From: CALMFG01 sp963666035
Lineage (GTDB): Bacteria; Bacillota; Clostridia; Christensenellales; CALMFG01
Length of the DNA: 64,000 nucleotides
Direction: 5' to 3'
Assembly: GCA_963666035.2 (NCBI GenBank)
Contig: CAXXJI010000004.1
Coordinates: forward strand, 196,984-260,983
Within the stretch, counting starts at the first letter, position 1. Every line of letters starts with the position of its first letter. Made by a program: the position numbers and the translations under genes. Of this stretch, positions 42,359 through 50,362 are shown in pieces. The notes beneath the pieces were generated by a model that saw only the letters and a list, made by a program, of their open reading frames with translations, did not search any database and had not been told where the DNA came from.

Positions 42359-43081
42359 TCACTTACACTTAAATACTACCGCCTTTTTGGGGGAGTTTTT
42401 ATATTCAACATAATATTTTTTTTCAAACTTCTTTAGGAACTTAATCCATTGTGCATTTCCAGTCGATTTTATGCTGAATTTTGGATATTGAATCTTCGCA
42501 TATTCACCTATCATCGAAATCGGAATCCACTCATTTTCAGTTTCAGCTTTTTTCTTTTTATAGACTTCATGGATCAATCGATGTGCATCTTCAATAGGTT
42601 TTTTATTGCTGTTGTCCTTTGTATTCTTTGAAATCTTTAGCAAATCTTCTTCGGATATAAATTTATCACAACGTTTTTTAAGCGCTTTAGAGGCATCTTT
42701 TTTACCAACAACGATAATACTAACTGCGTCTTTGTGCAGACGAAGAATTAATGGCGTATAATCACTATCACTGCTGACTAAAGCCAAAGCGTCAAATTTA
42801 TTTTTATAAAGACAATCCATTGCGCCTATCACCAATGCGATATCAGTTGAATTCTTACCTTTTATATCACCCGACTGCATAACACGTTCTATATTAAGCG
42901 TTTTACATACGGTGGTCCAATTTTTTAAATGAGGTTTTGACCAATCCCCATAGGCCTCTTTCAATAAGATTTGGCCACATTTTTCTATCTCATTAATTGC
43001 CGGTCCAATGCAGTCCAGTTTTGCATTCTCTGCATCAATTAAAACCGCAATATGTTTGAATTTTTCCATAAACTCATCCAT
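42359..43081 (-). CDS. NYN-domain nuclease-like protein with a C-terminal LOTUS (OST-HTH) domain
   Basis: A 240-residue LabA-like protein. The NYN domain (about 8-140), a PIN-related metal-dependent RNase fold, keeps its acidic residues: Asp16 in AVLIDAENAK, the Asp in KNSTDIALVIGAMD and the pair in LVSSDSDYTPLI. A winged-helix LOTUS/OST-HTH domain follows (about 165-240, HRLIHEVYKKKKAE, ISMIGEYAKIQYPKF, WIKFLKKFEKKYYVEY), which binds RNA, notably G-quadruplexes, in eukaryotic relatives. RNA cleavage or turnover is the likely role; the target is unknown. A KTSC protein gene follows. Confidence 0.85.
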   Translation of the reverse strand: MDEFMEKFKHIAVLIDAENAKLDCIGPAINEIEKCGQILLKEAYGDWSKPHLKNWTTVCKTLNIERVMQSGDIKGKNSTDIALVIGAMDCLYKNKFDALALVSSDSDYTPLILRLHKDAVSIIVVGKKDASKALKKRCDKFISEEDLLKISKNTKDNSNKKPIEDAHRLIHEVYKKKKAETENEWIPISMIGEYAKIQYPKFSIKSTGNAQWIKFLKKFEKKYYVEYKNSPKKAVVFKCK

Positions 43082-43167
43082 TCTATATCTTTTATAATAA
43101 ATTATATCACCATAAACACATTTTACCAGTATTATTTAGTGATGATTTAAACTTAGACATGTTGTGT

Positions 43168-43173
43168 TATAAT
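43168..43173 (+). promoter_or_regulatory. -10 box five bases before the DUF4329-like start
   Basis: TATAAT (43168-43173) with a weak TTTAAA at 43146-43151 (16-base spacer). Transcription would begin at or next to the ATG at 43179, so the message should be leaderless. Confidence 0.6.
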
Positions 43174-43178
43174 AAGAT

Positions 43179-43761
43179 ATGAGAAAAAGAAATCTGTTTG
43201 CCACATCCGATCTGGCCGCTCGAGCCTTTGGATGCGAAGCGTTGCCGCTGACCGCTGCGGATGCGCGCGAGCGCGGTGCAGTGCTCTACCCCATATATAT
43301 CCGTCAAAAAGATGAACGCGGCAGTGTACAGCACATCAAAATGTATACCTATGGCAAAATTTTTACTGGTGCGCACAACAATGTGGTCGTGGATGTGATT
43401 TTGCGCTATCTGCTGTGGTTTTTCGTCCCCAAGTCCATCTCTATTTTGCACACCCACCCCAATTGTACCGGCCACCGATCCGAACAGTTTTCCGGTGGCG
43501 ATGAATTGGTGGCGAGACTTTGGGGGCGTCGATTATATGTACCTGGCTTCGCCGGGCGGAAATTTATATAAATATGACGGCAAAAGCGGCACACGTCATG
43601 CGAATGGTGTGTTGATTTTAGATAAGATTTATGATAATATGCCAAAGATTTTGAATCAGGTGAATTGCAAACAAGCGCTCCCCCGCCCCTTATCGCGGGC
43701 TCAAGCCAAGCAAATCACAAGCGAAAACAAGATTTTTTTTGAAAGTATCGACCATGTTTAA
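43179..43761 (+). CDS. JAMM-like / DUF4329-type protein, interrupted by a one-base frameshift
   Basis: A protein of about 193 residues after repair. The first frame (43179-43571) holds VLYPIYIRQKDERG and ILHTHPNCTGHRSEQFSGGDELVARLWG, then loses sense; the next frame continues VDYMYLASPGGNLYKYDGKSG to TAA at 43761. Dropping one G from the five-G run at 43522-43526 joins them. HTH, then SGGD, matches the HxHx(n)SxxD pattern of JAMM metalloproteases and of DUF4329 domains, which often end polymorphic toxins. The upstream glutamate expected of an active JAMM site is not evident. It could be a lone effector domain, a housekeeping peptidase, or a real pseudogene. Confidence 0.65.
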
Positions 43762-44276
43762 AGATTATTACAATTTTAAGAAAAAAGATAAACGTATACG
43801 GTGGATATATGACCGCGATTCCAGCGAATGGAAGCGAGAGACCACACCAAAATATTCGGAAAAGTACCTGAATCTTTACCTCTTTTGGTGGCTGCTGCTG
43901 GTTTGTTCCATATTCTTTCTGGTATTGATTTTTGTAAACCTGCCTTTCACGGAACATCTAAATTTAAAAGTGTTCGATTCCCCGCTTTTGTTCTTAGATT
44001 GGTTTTTATATGTCCTCGGCATGATAATCATAGCGGCATTTATCAAGCGGTTCTTCAGAGCCTTTCTGTTTTGCTTTTTTCTTTCAACCATTGCTTTTTT
44101 TGCTTCGGACATGCTCTTGTTAAACTACGATACACCGCTTTATTTTTTATGTTGGAGCGGGCTTGGCGGTGAGTTTAATCTTTGTCTTGTGTGCCCGGTT
44201 TATCCGGTATTTACTAAAAAGAGATCCGAACATCGACTCGAAAAACATCGATAAAAAGCGAAAAAATCTGTTATAA
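43754..44276 (+). CDS. Four-helix membrane protein, possible partner of the DUF4329-like protein, with a possible frameshift
   Basis: I do not recognise this family. From ATG 43754, overlapping the previous gene by eight bases, it encodes a basic, aromatic head (FKDYYNFKKKDKRIRWIYDR) and three or four helices (LYLFWWLLLVCSIFFLVLIF and later). In the annotated frame the end (GGEFNLCLVCPVYPVFTKK) looks odd and stops at 44254; shifting by one base at the GG of 44165-44166 gives a fourth helix LAVSLIFVLCARFIRYLL, a charged tail and a stop at 44276. That reading is more membrane-like but unproved. Overlap with the upstream gene suggests a functional pair, such as effector and membrane immunity protein. 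Confidence 0.55.
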
Positions 44277-44339
44277 AAATAAATTTTATTTGGTGATATT
44301 TTTTCAAAAAAAGTTATGGTAATCTAAAAACCCTTGTGC

Positions 44340-44345
44340 TATAAT
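44340..44345 (+). promoter_or_regulatory. Extended -10 promoter of tRNA-Thr/tRNA-Pro
   Basis: TTGTGC-TATAAT, an extended -10 without a clear -35, 18 bases before tRNA-Thr. Confidence 0.6.
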
Positions 44346-44363
44346 ATCATTTGTCTGTTTGAT

Positions 44364-44438
44364 GCCAACGTGGCTCAGGGGTAGAGCAGCTGATTCGTAA
44401 TCAGCAGGTCGTGGGTTCAATTCCCACCGTTGGCTCCA
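44364..44438 (+). tRNA. tRNA-Thr (CGT)
   Basis: GCCAACG pairs with CGTTGGC; stem GCTGA/TCAGC with loop TTCGTAA gives CGT; discriminator T and CCA encoded. Confidence 0.97.
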
Positions 44439-44448
44439 ATCCTTTTTT

Positions 44449-44558
<110 letters not shown>

Positions 44559-44695
44559 ATTATTTTGCGTGGAGATGGAAAGGATTTGAACCTTAAGAAG
44601 GCACGAGGCGTACAGGCGGCAGTCCAGTGGACTGCTGGCCGCCGAGTGGCACGAACGGCTTGCCGTGAAGTGCAGTGCACGCGAAGAGCGGGCGC
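44559..44695 (+). repeat. Hairpin-rich insert between the duplicated tRNA tails
   Basis: This stretch begins with AGGATTTGAACCT (44581-44593), the exact reverse complement of the tRNA-Pro T arm AGGTTCAAATCCT (44500-44512). It then holds a 17-base palindrome (44619-44635, centre CAGTCCAGTGGACTG) inside GGCGG/CCGCC arms and a second, GTGCAGTGCAC. It carries no credible gene and resembles a non-coding mobile or structured element. Confidence 0.7.
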
Positions 44696-44746
44696 ATCCT
44701 GTCACCCCGACCACAAAATGAGAGACCGTCCATTTATGGGCGGTCT
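44696..44746 (+). repeat. 51-base direct repeat, copy 2
   Basis: The second copy has only the 3' end of the tRNA (ATCCTGTCACCCCGACCA) and the hairpin, here extended to 12 bp with GAGAGACCGTCC/GGGCGGTCTCTC. After it comes another reversed T-arm-like word, AATTTGAACCTG (44771-44782). The stretch 44747-44924 holds no gene that I can see beyond a TATAAT at 44883-44888 and AAGAGGTG before the next start. Confidence 0.9.
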
Positions 44747-44924
44747 CTCATTTCGAATCAAGAGAGGAAGAATTTGAACCTGAAAAGTAAAGTAACCATA
44801 TTTCACGCATTTATTTCATTTGTAAAAGGTTTATATGCAGTATCAAGATCACTATGATAAAATAATATTTGGATAGTATGTCTATAATGAACTGAATGGT
44901 TCTTTAAACAAGAGGTGTTTTAAA

Positions 44925-45458
44925 ATGGCAGTGAAGCTGAGAAAAATGCTCGGGAGTGCAACTTCCCCGTCAGCCATATCGCTGATGAAACTCATTGATA
45001 GCCAAAGCAAAGAAACCATTTGCCGCTGGTGTATTGATTATGCCAAAGCAAATTTTTTGCCGATCTTTGAAAAGCGTTGTCCTGACGATCCGCGCCCAAA
45101 GCATGCTTTGGAATCGGCTGAAGAATACTTGGCGGGGAAAGTCAAGTTTACAACGGTAAAAGATGTAATTCTGAATGAATGCCATGCGGCGGCACGGGAG
45201 CTTGATGGTGATCCTGCGGCGCAGGCGGCCGCCAGAGCCTGCGGGCAGGCCTCGGCCGTGGTGCATACCCTCACCCATTCGCTCGGGCTTTATTTTTATG
45301 GTGCGGCCGCTGTTGCCTATGACCGTTTGGGTACGCAGGCCACTAACGACGCATACAGCGCCGTAGCCGACGAAATCGGCGCGGAATTAATCGCATCGCT
45401 AAAAGCCGTTGCTGTAGAAGATGAGCCGAATCCGGTTAATTTAACATGGCATTGCTGA
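44925..45458 (+). CDS. Imm5-like putative immunity protein
   Basis: A 177-residue alpha-helical protein that resembles the Imm5 family of immunity proteins from polymorphic toxin systems. Conserved blocks are CRWCIDYAKANFLPIFEKRCPDDPRP, ALESAEEYLAGKVKF, ECHAAARELDGDPAAQAAARACGQASAV and HTLTHSLGLYFYGAAAVAYDRLG. Homologues are also called putative immunity proteins outside toxin loci, and the family is common in Clostridia, so a role in toxin immunity is only inferred. No full toxin gene is near; the DUF4329-like gene is 1.2 kb upstream. AAGAGGTG precedes the ATG. Confidence 0.75.
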   Translation: MAVKLRKMLGSATSPSAISLMKLIDSQSKETICRWCIDYAKANFLPIFEKRCPDDPRPKHALESAEEYLAGKVKFTTVKDVILNECHAAARELDGDPAAQAAARACGQASAVVHTLTHSLGLYFYGAAAVAYDRLGTQATNDAYSAVADEIGAELIASLKAVAVEDEPNPVNLTWHC

Positions 45459-45492
45459 TGCGTTTACAAAAGCAAAATTAGGAGAAAACAAA

Positions 45493-46287
45493 ATGGAGCA
45501 TAAGCAGATCAACACCCAGCGCGGCACCGTTCATTATTGGGTTTCCAAACTAAAGAAAAGTACACAAACCATTGTCTTCACCCATGGCGTCACGGCGGAC
45601 CACACCATGTTTGAAAAGCAGATTGCTTTTTTTGAAGATAACTATAATCTCATCACATGGGATGTTCCTCTGCACGGCCTTTCACGCCCGTATTCCGATT
45701 TTTCCTACCAGCACTGTGCCCAAGACCTTTGCGCCGTTTTGGACGCGGAAAACATCGAAAAGGTCGTTTTGGTGGGCATGTCGATGGGCGGATACCCTTC
45801 GCAGGTTTTTGCCGAAGTTTACCCCGAGCGCACCTTTGGATTCGTTGCACTGGATACCACGCCGTTCGGGCTCAAATATTACTCCAAATCCGATATGTGG
45901 TGGCTGAAACGCGTCGCCCGGATTGCGAGCTGGTACCCCGAAAAAATGCTGAAAAACAGCATGGCATCAGCGGTATCGCGCACCGCATACTCAAAGGACG
46001 TGATGAATCAGATGCTGGCGCCGCTCGGCAAAAAAGAAATTATCGAGCAGATGGATATCGCCTATCGGGTATTTATGGAGGAAAATCACGATATCACGCT
46101 TGCCTGTCCTTTGCTGATTTTAGCGGGCGAATACGACAAAACGGGCAAAGTCAAGCAGTACTGCGAAGCCTGGGCTAAAGAAACGGGTAATCCTTTGATT
46201 ATTATTAAAGATGCCGCACATTTGGCAAATGGGGACAATCCGGTGCAGGTGAACGAGCAGATAGAGAGTTTTATAAAAAGTTTTTAA
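45493..46287 (+). CDS. Alpha/beta hydrolase
   Basis: A cytoplasmic serine hydrolase of 264 residues. The oxyanion strand TIVFTHGVTADHTMF, the nucleophile elbow VLVGMSMGGYPSQ (Ser about 97), the acid region LILAGEYDKTGKV and the histidine IKDAAHLANGDNP (about 240) make a complete triad. No signal peptide is seen. The substrate is unknown; small esters, lactones or peroxidase-type activity are all possible. AGGAGAAAAC precedes the ATG, and the Imm5-like gene ends 34 bases upstream, so they may share a transcript. Confidence 0.88.
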   Translation: MEHKQINTQRGTVHYWVSKLKKSTQTIVFTHGVTADHTMFEKQIAFFEDNYNLITWDVPLHGLSRPYSDFSYQHCAQDLCAVLDAENIEKVVLVGMSMGGYPSQVFAEVYPERTFGFVALDTTPFGLKYYSKSDMWWLKRVARIASWYPEKMLKNSMASAVSRTAYSKDVMNQMLAPLGKKEIIEQMDIAYRVFMEENHDITLACPLLILAGEYDKTGKVKQYCEAWAKETGNPLIIIKDAAHLANGDNPVQVNEQIESFIKSF

Positions 46288-46395
46288 TACATCGGTTTTG
46301 TTATAGCCAAACGGATTCAAAACTTGCATATGACTTTCTAAGTAGTGTTTGATATATTTTATTGCGCTAATATATTATCATTTTGGGTTTAAAAT

Positions 46396-47004
46396 ATGAA
46401 AAAAAAATTAGAAATTGCTTTTGCTATAACTTTAGTCTTAATTTCTGTTTTATCAATGTTCGATAAAATTGAGATTGTTAAGAATATAATTTACGTAATT
46501 ATAATCCCTTCATTTTTATTATCAATAATTTCTTTTATTTCTGATATTCAAAACAGCTGTAGACAAAGTGCAAAGAGCTTAACCGAAACATATAGCAAAA
46601 TCGGTGATATTAAATCAGAAACGGTTGACTTACATATAAAGGAATACGAAACAGGTACATATAAATTACCATATTCTGAAAATCTTGTTCCAAAAGATAT
46701 TTATGACATTCTTGTAGAAAGCCTTTCTGCTAAAGAAACAGCAATTCAATATCAGAATATTCAGCTTTTTTGCTTTAAATTAGAGAAAGTATTAAAAAAT
46801 TTAACAATATTTATTTACGTAATTCTATTTTTATCTTTGATTTTCGCTCCTTATATTTTCACAATCCTTTCCAATCTAAATCTAAACAGCATCGCTTTGT
46901 GGTCTCTGACTTTATTATTCATTGCTCTAGAATTAAAAAACGAATTTGCAGAAAAAACATTCAGTTTATTGGTTAGGATTTTTTGTAAAAAAAGGGATGA
47001 ATAA
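46396..47004 (+). CDS. AT-rich four-helix membrane protein of unknown function
   Basis: I do not recognise this gene. It encodes 202 residues with helices at about 7-22 and 29-48, a long soluble loop (SRQSAKSLTETYSKIG to QYQNIQLFCF), then helices at about 140-160 and 166-182. The base composition is far richer in A and T than its neighbours, with codons such as AAA, ATA and TTA dominating, which suggests recent transfer. The ATG directly follows TTTAAAAT, with no ribosome site, and a weak promoter TTGATA/TATATT lies just before, so the leader is short. It lies between a hydrolase and a peptidase gene on the other strand. Confidence 0.6.
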   Translation: MKKKLEIAFAITLVLISVLSMFDKIEIVKNIIYVIIIPSFLLSIISFISDIQNSCRQSAKSLTETYSKIGDIKSETVDLHIKEYETGTYKLPYSENLVPKDIYDILVESLSAKETAIQYQNIQLFCFKLEKVLKNLTIFIYVILFLSLIFAPYIFTILSNLNLNSIALWSLTLLFIALELKNEFAEKTFSLLVRIFCKKRDE

Positions 47005-47011
47005 AATTAGA

Positions 47012-47779
47012 TTAAAAAATTTTATTTACTACTAGTTCTAATTCTTGAAATGAATTAGCAGTTATATTTAAATCTGCGTTTACCCTAAAAAACCTATACA
47101 ACTCAACCACCGAACTGCCGAAATTCTCCAAAATCGTATTGACTTTCTCAGCAGCAAAAAAGTCCGGGTAAGCGTCCTCCCAAACCGACAGGCGACCTAA
47201 AAACTGGCACAGGTAGTACATGCGCTTCTGCTCGCTGGGGCTGGCGTTAAGCTGTTTTAATAATTCGTTTTTCTGAAAAGGATACTCCTGCACCGTAATC
47301 ACTTTCAGGCGCATATCGTCATATTCCACACCCGTCTGCTTCTGCCAGAAATAATATCCGTTTTTTCGCGCGTGAAACTCGGTCCAGTAAAAGAACATCT
47401 CGTGCCGGCCGCTGTACCGGATCTCGTCGTAATCCGCCGCGCCTGACAGCCCCAAATAGGCTCTGTAATCGACGATATGCGTTGCTTCATGCGCGAATGT
47501 GCCCAGCCAAGATCTTGTCCCGTTTGCCTCTGTTTTGTCGACGTACTTTTGGTTAATCAGCAAAGTGAATGTGCCGTTTTTCTTTTGCGGATGCACCATG
47601 GTGCCGTTAAACTGGTTTAAATCACCGGTGACGATCCCTTTCAAATCCGGTCGTAACGCAAAAAACCGTGCCTCCAAAGCATCGCAGATGATCGCGTCAA
47701 ATTCAAATTTTGATAAAGCAAATAAGATGAAAAAATCGTTTTTTATTTTATCCAACGTTTCATTCATTATCTCTGTCAT
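47012..47779 (-). CDS. Putative zinc metallopeptidase (HExxH)
   Basis: A 255-residue soluble protein with a zinc motif HEATH (about residue 92, in GTFAHEATHIVDYRAYLG), like the HExxH of zincin peptidases. A conserved EIRYSGRHEMFFYWTEFHARK block may supply the third ligand. The start is ATG 47779 with AGGA seven bases in front, overlapping the SDR stop region; a TTG one codon earlier is also open. There is no signal peptide, so a cytoplasmic function is expected. I know of no characterised relative. It is downstream of the SDR gene on the same strand. Confidence 0.6.
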   Translation of the reverse strand: MTEIMNETLDKIKNDFFILFALSKFEFDAIICDALEARFFALRPDLKGIVTGDLNQFNGTMVHPQKKNGTFTLLINQKYVDKTEANGTRSWLGTFAHEATHIVDYRAYLGLSGAADYDEIRYSGRHEMFFYWTEFHARKNGYYFWQKQTGVEYDDMRLKVITVQEYPFQKNELLKQLNASPSEQKRMYYLCQFLGRLSVWEDAYPDFFAAEKVNTILENFGSSVVELYRFFRVNADLNITANSFQELELVVNKIF

Positions 47780-47788
47780 CAATTTATC

Positions 47789-48547
47789 CTAATTCTGGTC
47801 TTTTACATACTCCCCTGTCATCTTGCTCATCAGAGCGCCCAATTGCAACGGAAATAAATAACACATCAGGGTTTGAATCTTCTGTGCTGCGCTGTGGCAG
47901 ATAATAAAACGCTTTTTATTGATGTTTTTTGCCAGTCCTGCTCCCACTTTTTCGGGCGAAGCCATAAACTCTTTTGGAATCGGTAGCGGTTCGGAGGATT
48001 TTGTCGCTGTCAGCGGTGGATGGAGCAGATGAAATGTAATATTGTCCTTTTTGTGCTCAATCCTCAAACATTTTGCCAGTGATTCTATGGCGCCTTTGCT
48101 GGAAGCATAGGGGCTGATATGATTAAACCCCATCACGCCGACACCCGAGCTGGTGAAAAACACTTTTCCATATTTTTGGTCCATCATATACGGGATCACC
48201 GCTTTGGCAAGCCTGAGTGCGCCAAAGTAGTTCACATCCATAATTTCAAAATAGGTTTTTTCATCTGTCATCATGGCGGAATCAAACGAACAGACGCAGG
48301 CATTATGAACCGCTATATCGATTGAACCAAAAGCCTGAAACGCCTTTTTAACACCATCATTCACAGCCTTCGCATCACGTACATCACATTTCAAAGTCAG
48401 CAGTGTGCCGCTGTACGTCTTTTTCAATTCTTCCAGCCCGTCAATCTGGATATCCAATACCGCTGCGCAATATCCTCTTTCCAATAAAGACTTAACAAAA
48501 TAATACCCGATACCCTGATTTGCTCCGGTGATAATGATGTTTTTCAT
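47789..48547 (-). CDS. Short-chain dehydrogenase/reductase
   Basis: A classical SDR of 252 residues. The cofactor loop is IITGANQGIGYY, the region AVHNACVCSF corresponds to the NNAG motif (with HNAC), and the catalytic residues are Ser in FFTSSGVGVM and the Tyr-x-x-x-Lys of PYASSKGAIESLAK, where Tyr and Lys are in place. The C-terminus after residue 215 (FIICHSAAQKIQTLMCYLFPLQL) is hydrophobic and may touch the membrane, as in enzymes for lipids or long-chain substrates. The ATG at 48547 is preferred (GGAG in front); the frame extends to 48562. Confidence 0.85.
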   Translation of the reverse strand: MKNIIITGANQGIGYYFVKSLLERGYCAAVLDIQIDGLEELKKTYSGTLLTLKCDVRDAKAVNDGVKKAFQAFGSIDIAVHNACVCSFDSAMMTDEKTYFEIMDVNYFGALRLAKAVIPYMMDQKYGKVFFTSSGVGVMGFNHISPYASSKGAIESLAKCLRIEHKKDNITFHLLHPPLTATKSSEPLPIPKEFMASPEKVGAGLAKNINKKRFIICHSAAQKIQTLMCYLFPLQLGALMSKMTGEYVKDQN

Positions 48548-48577
48548 GGTGATTAGCTCCACTTGATTATATTTTTA

Positions 48578-48949
48578 TTATTTTCTCCAAAAACTGTCAC
48601 AGTCTGCTTTATCCAGCATATTAAATTCAATCATCGCTGTCAGCAGATCAAAATCAACCGGTTTATCCCACGGGAATCGAATCAGCATTTTTGTGCGGTC
48701 GATCTCCCGCTTTTCAAACTCCGCGCTGAATTTTTCCATACCCGCCTGCTCGGGCGAGACCGCCAGATGCTGTTTGGATGCGGAAAAACCGATGATAAAC
48801 GTTCCGTGGTCGGTAAACATCGGCTGGTTCCACTTGACCACCGGCTGCAGCATCGGAAATGTTTCGCCGACCCACTCCAGCACATCTTGCGCGCGTTTTC
48901 GATGGCTCTCGTCCACAATGGTTTTTAAAAAATAATTAAATTCATTCAT
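48578..48949 (-). CDS. DUF1801 (YdhG-like) protein
   Basis: A 123-residue alpha/beta protein with the DUF1801 signature: LEWVGETFPMLQPVVKWNQPMF, then GTFIIGFSASKQHLAVSP and KMLIRFPWDKPVDFDLLTAMIEFNM. The family, in which some members are called iron chaperones, has no agreed function. GAGGTG precedes the ATG. It stands 30 bases before the SDR gene. Confidence 0.85.
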   Translation of the reverse strand: MNEFNYFLKTIVDESHRKRAQDVLEWVGETFPMLQPVVKWNQPMFTDHGTFIIGFSASKQHLAVSPEQAGMEKFSAEFEKREIDRTKMLIRFPWDKPVDFDLLTAMIEFNMLDKADCDSFWRK

Positions 48950-48990
48950 CTAAAATCACCTCAATCTTATCTTAAACCGATTAAGACCAA

Positions 48991-50328
48991 CTAAAACCCG
49001 CGTTTTTTCAAGTCATGCACCAAGTCCACATAGAATTCCCGTACATCGAATTCGGGGATATTCTCACGAAATAGATCGATCATATCGCCATGCGAAATCC
49101 CCCGCCGACCTTTCGCGGTCAGTATCGGCCTTGATTCTCCCCAAACAAAGGAATCGGTCGATACCAGCCCGTCATTCGGCCCGTCAAAATGATGCACCAG
49201 CGGGTAGGACAGCGTCATCGGCAGACGCCCGCCCCAGGATTTATTGAGTTTCGAACCGATGCTCTGATAGAACACACCCGGTACGTCTTTGACGGTTTCA
49301 TTAAATTGCTTACAGGCTGCCGCCGTCAAATCTTCCACCGCGGCCAAAAAGTCGGGGTTCTGATCTCCGAGTTTAACCAGCGTGTTGTTATACCGTTTTG
49401 ATATCGCATGTGATACGCGTTTTGGCAGCTTAGAAAGCAAGTAATCGGCAAAGAGACACCCATGATGCGGTGTGTTGACCGTAGTTAATGAAGCAACTGC
49501 GTTTGCCGCGCCGAAACGGCTGATGGCAAAGCGGCTGTCCAGCCCGCCTTTGGAATGCGCGATGATATTGACTTTCTCGGCACCGGTTTCCAAGCATATC
49601 TGCCGAATGCGCTCGGCCAGCTCGCGACCGCAATCCTCTGCCGAAGCGGCCGACTGCTGGTTGCCGTAGAATACCTTTGCCCCATTTGCGGTCAATTCTT
49701 TGGGTATCCTGCCCCAATAATTTAAATATTTAAAATCGCGGAAAAACACGCCATGCACCATTAACAATGGGTATTGGGTCTGGCAAATCGTATCCTTTTC
49801 TCGCGCTTTGTTCTTGATGATTTTTTCGCTCTCAAATCGGGCTTCATAACGCGTGATTTTGATGATTTTGATCAACACAAAAAGATTGACAAGAGGTATC
49901 CAGCCCACCAGAAATCCAATCACCCGCCATTTGATATACAGCTGTTTGGAGGTCGCATATACACGAATAATGCCGTTCCAGAAAACAATCAGCTCGACGA
50001 TCAGCGCGATAAAAAGGCTGATGAACCATTTCACGGTCAACGCCGCCGGAATCAGATAAAACGCAAGATAAGTCAAATATATCGCGGAAATGGTTGAGGA
50101 TATCAAAAAAATACTTAAGAGTTCACTGCCGCTGTTGCACATGCGCAGCCAAAAGGTTTGATATCGTTTCCCAAAAAAGCTTGGGAACACATTGATCATT
50201 AAAAACGCACTGCCCAAAAAGGCGACCGCATAGCCTAAATTGTGATACCTAAACGCAGGTATTAAGCTATATAAATTCGCAGCCAGAAAAACAATCAATG
50301 AATTAATAACACGAATCAACGTTTTCAT
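48991..50328 (-). CDS. Membrane-bound alpha/beta hydrolase, lipase-like
   Basis: A 445-residue protein with four or more helices in the first 150 residues (LIRVINSLIVFLAANLYSLIP and three more) followed by a hydrolase domain. The catalytic pattern is LLMVHGVFFRDFKYL, then NIIAHSKGGLDSRFA with the nucleophile serine, TVNTPHHGCLFADYL, and a C-terminal LVHHFDGPNDGLVSTDSF with Asp and His. This resembles triacylglycerol lipases. The ATG at 50328 (TGAGG in front) was chosen because the extra 20 codons upstream overlap the next gene's end. It probably acts on membrane lipids at the outer face, which is an inference. Confidence 0.8.
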   Translation of the reverse strand: MKTLIRVINSLIVFLAANLYSLIPAFRYHNLGYAVAFLGSAFLMINVFPSFFGKRYQTFWLRMCNSGSELLSIFLISSTISAIYLTYLAFYLIPAALTVKWFISLFIALIVELIVFWNGIIRVYATSKQLYIKWRVIGFLVGWIPLVNLFVLIKIIKITRYEARFESEKIIKNKAREKDTICQTQYPLLMVHGVFFRDFKYLNYWGRIPKELTANGAKVFYGNQQSAASAEDCGRELAERIRQICLETGAEKVNIIAHSKGGLDSRFAISRFGAANAVASLTTVNTPHHGCLFADYLLSKLPKRVSHAISKRYNNTLVKLGDQNPDFLAAVEDLTAAACKQFNETVKDVPGVFYQSIGSKLNKSWGGRLPMTLSYPLVHHFDGPNDGLVSTDSFVWGESRPILTAKGRRGISHGDMIDLFRENIPEFDVREFYVDLVHDLKKRGF

Positions 50329-50362
50329 GCGATACCTCAGTAAATCCGACTTTAATCCATCA

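Noticed and set aside
44565..44857. Short ORFs in the insert between the duplicated tRNA tails
   Set aside because: They read through palindromes and repeats, lack ribosome sites and resemble no protein.
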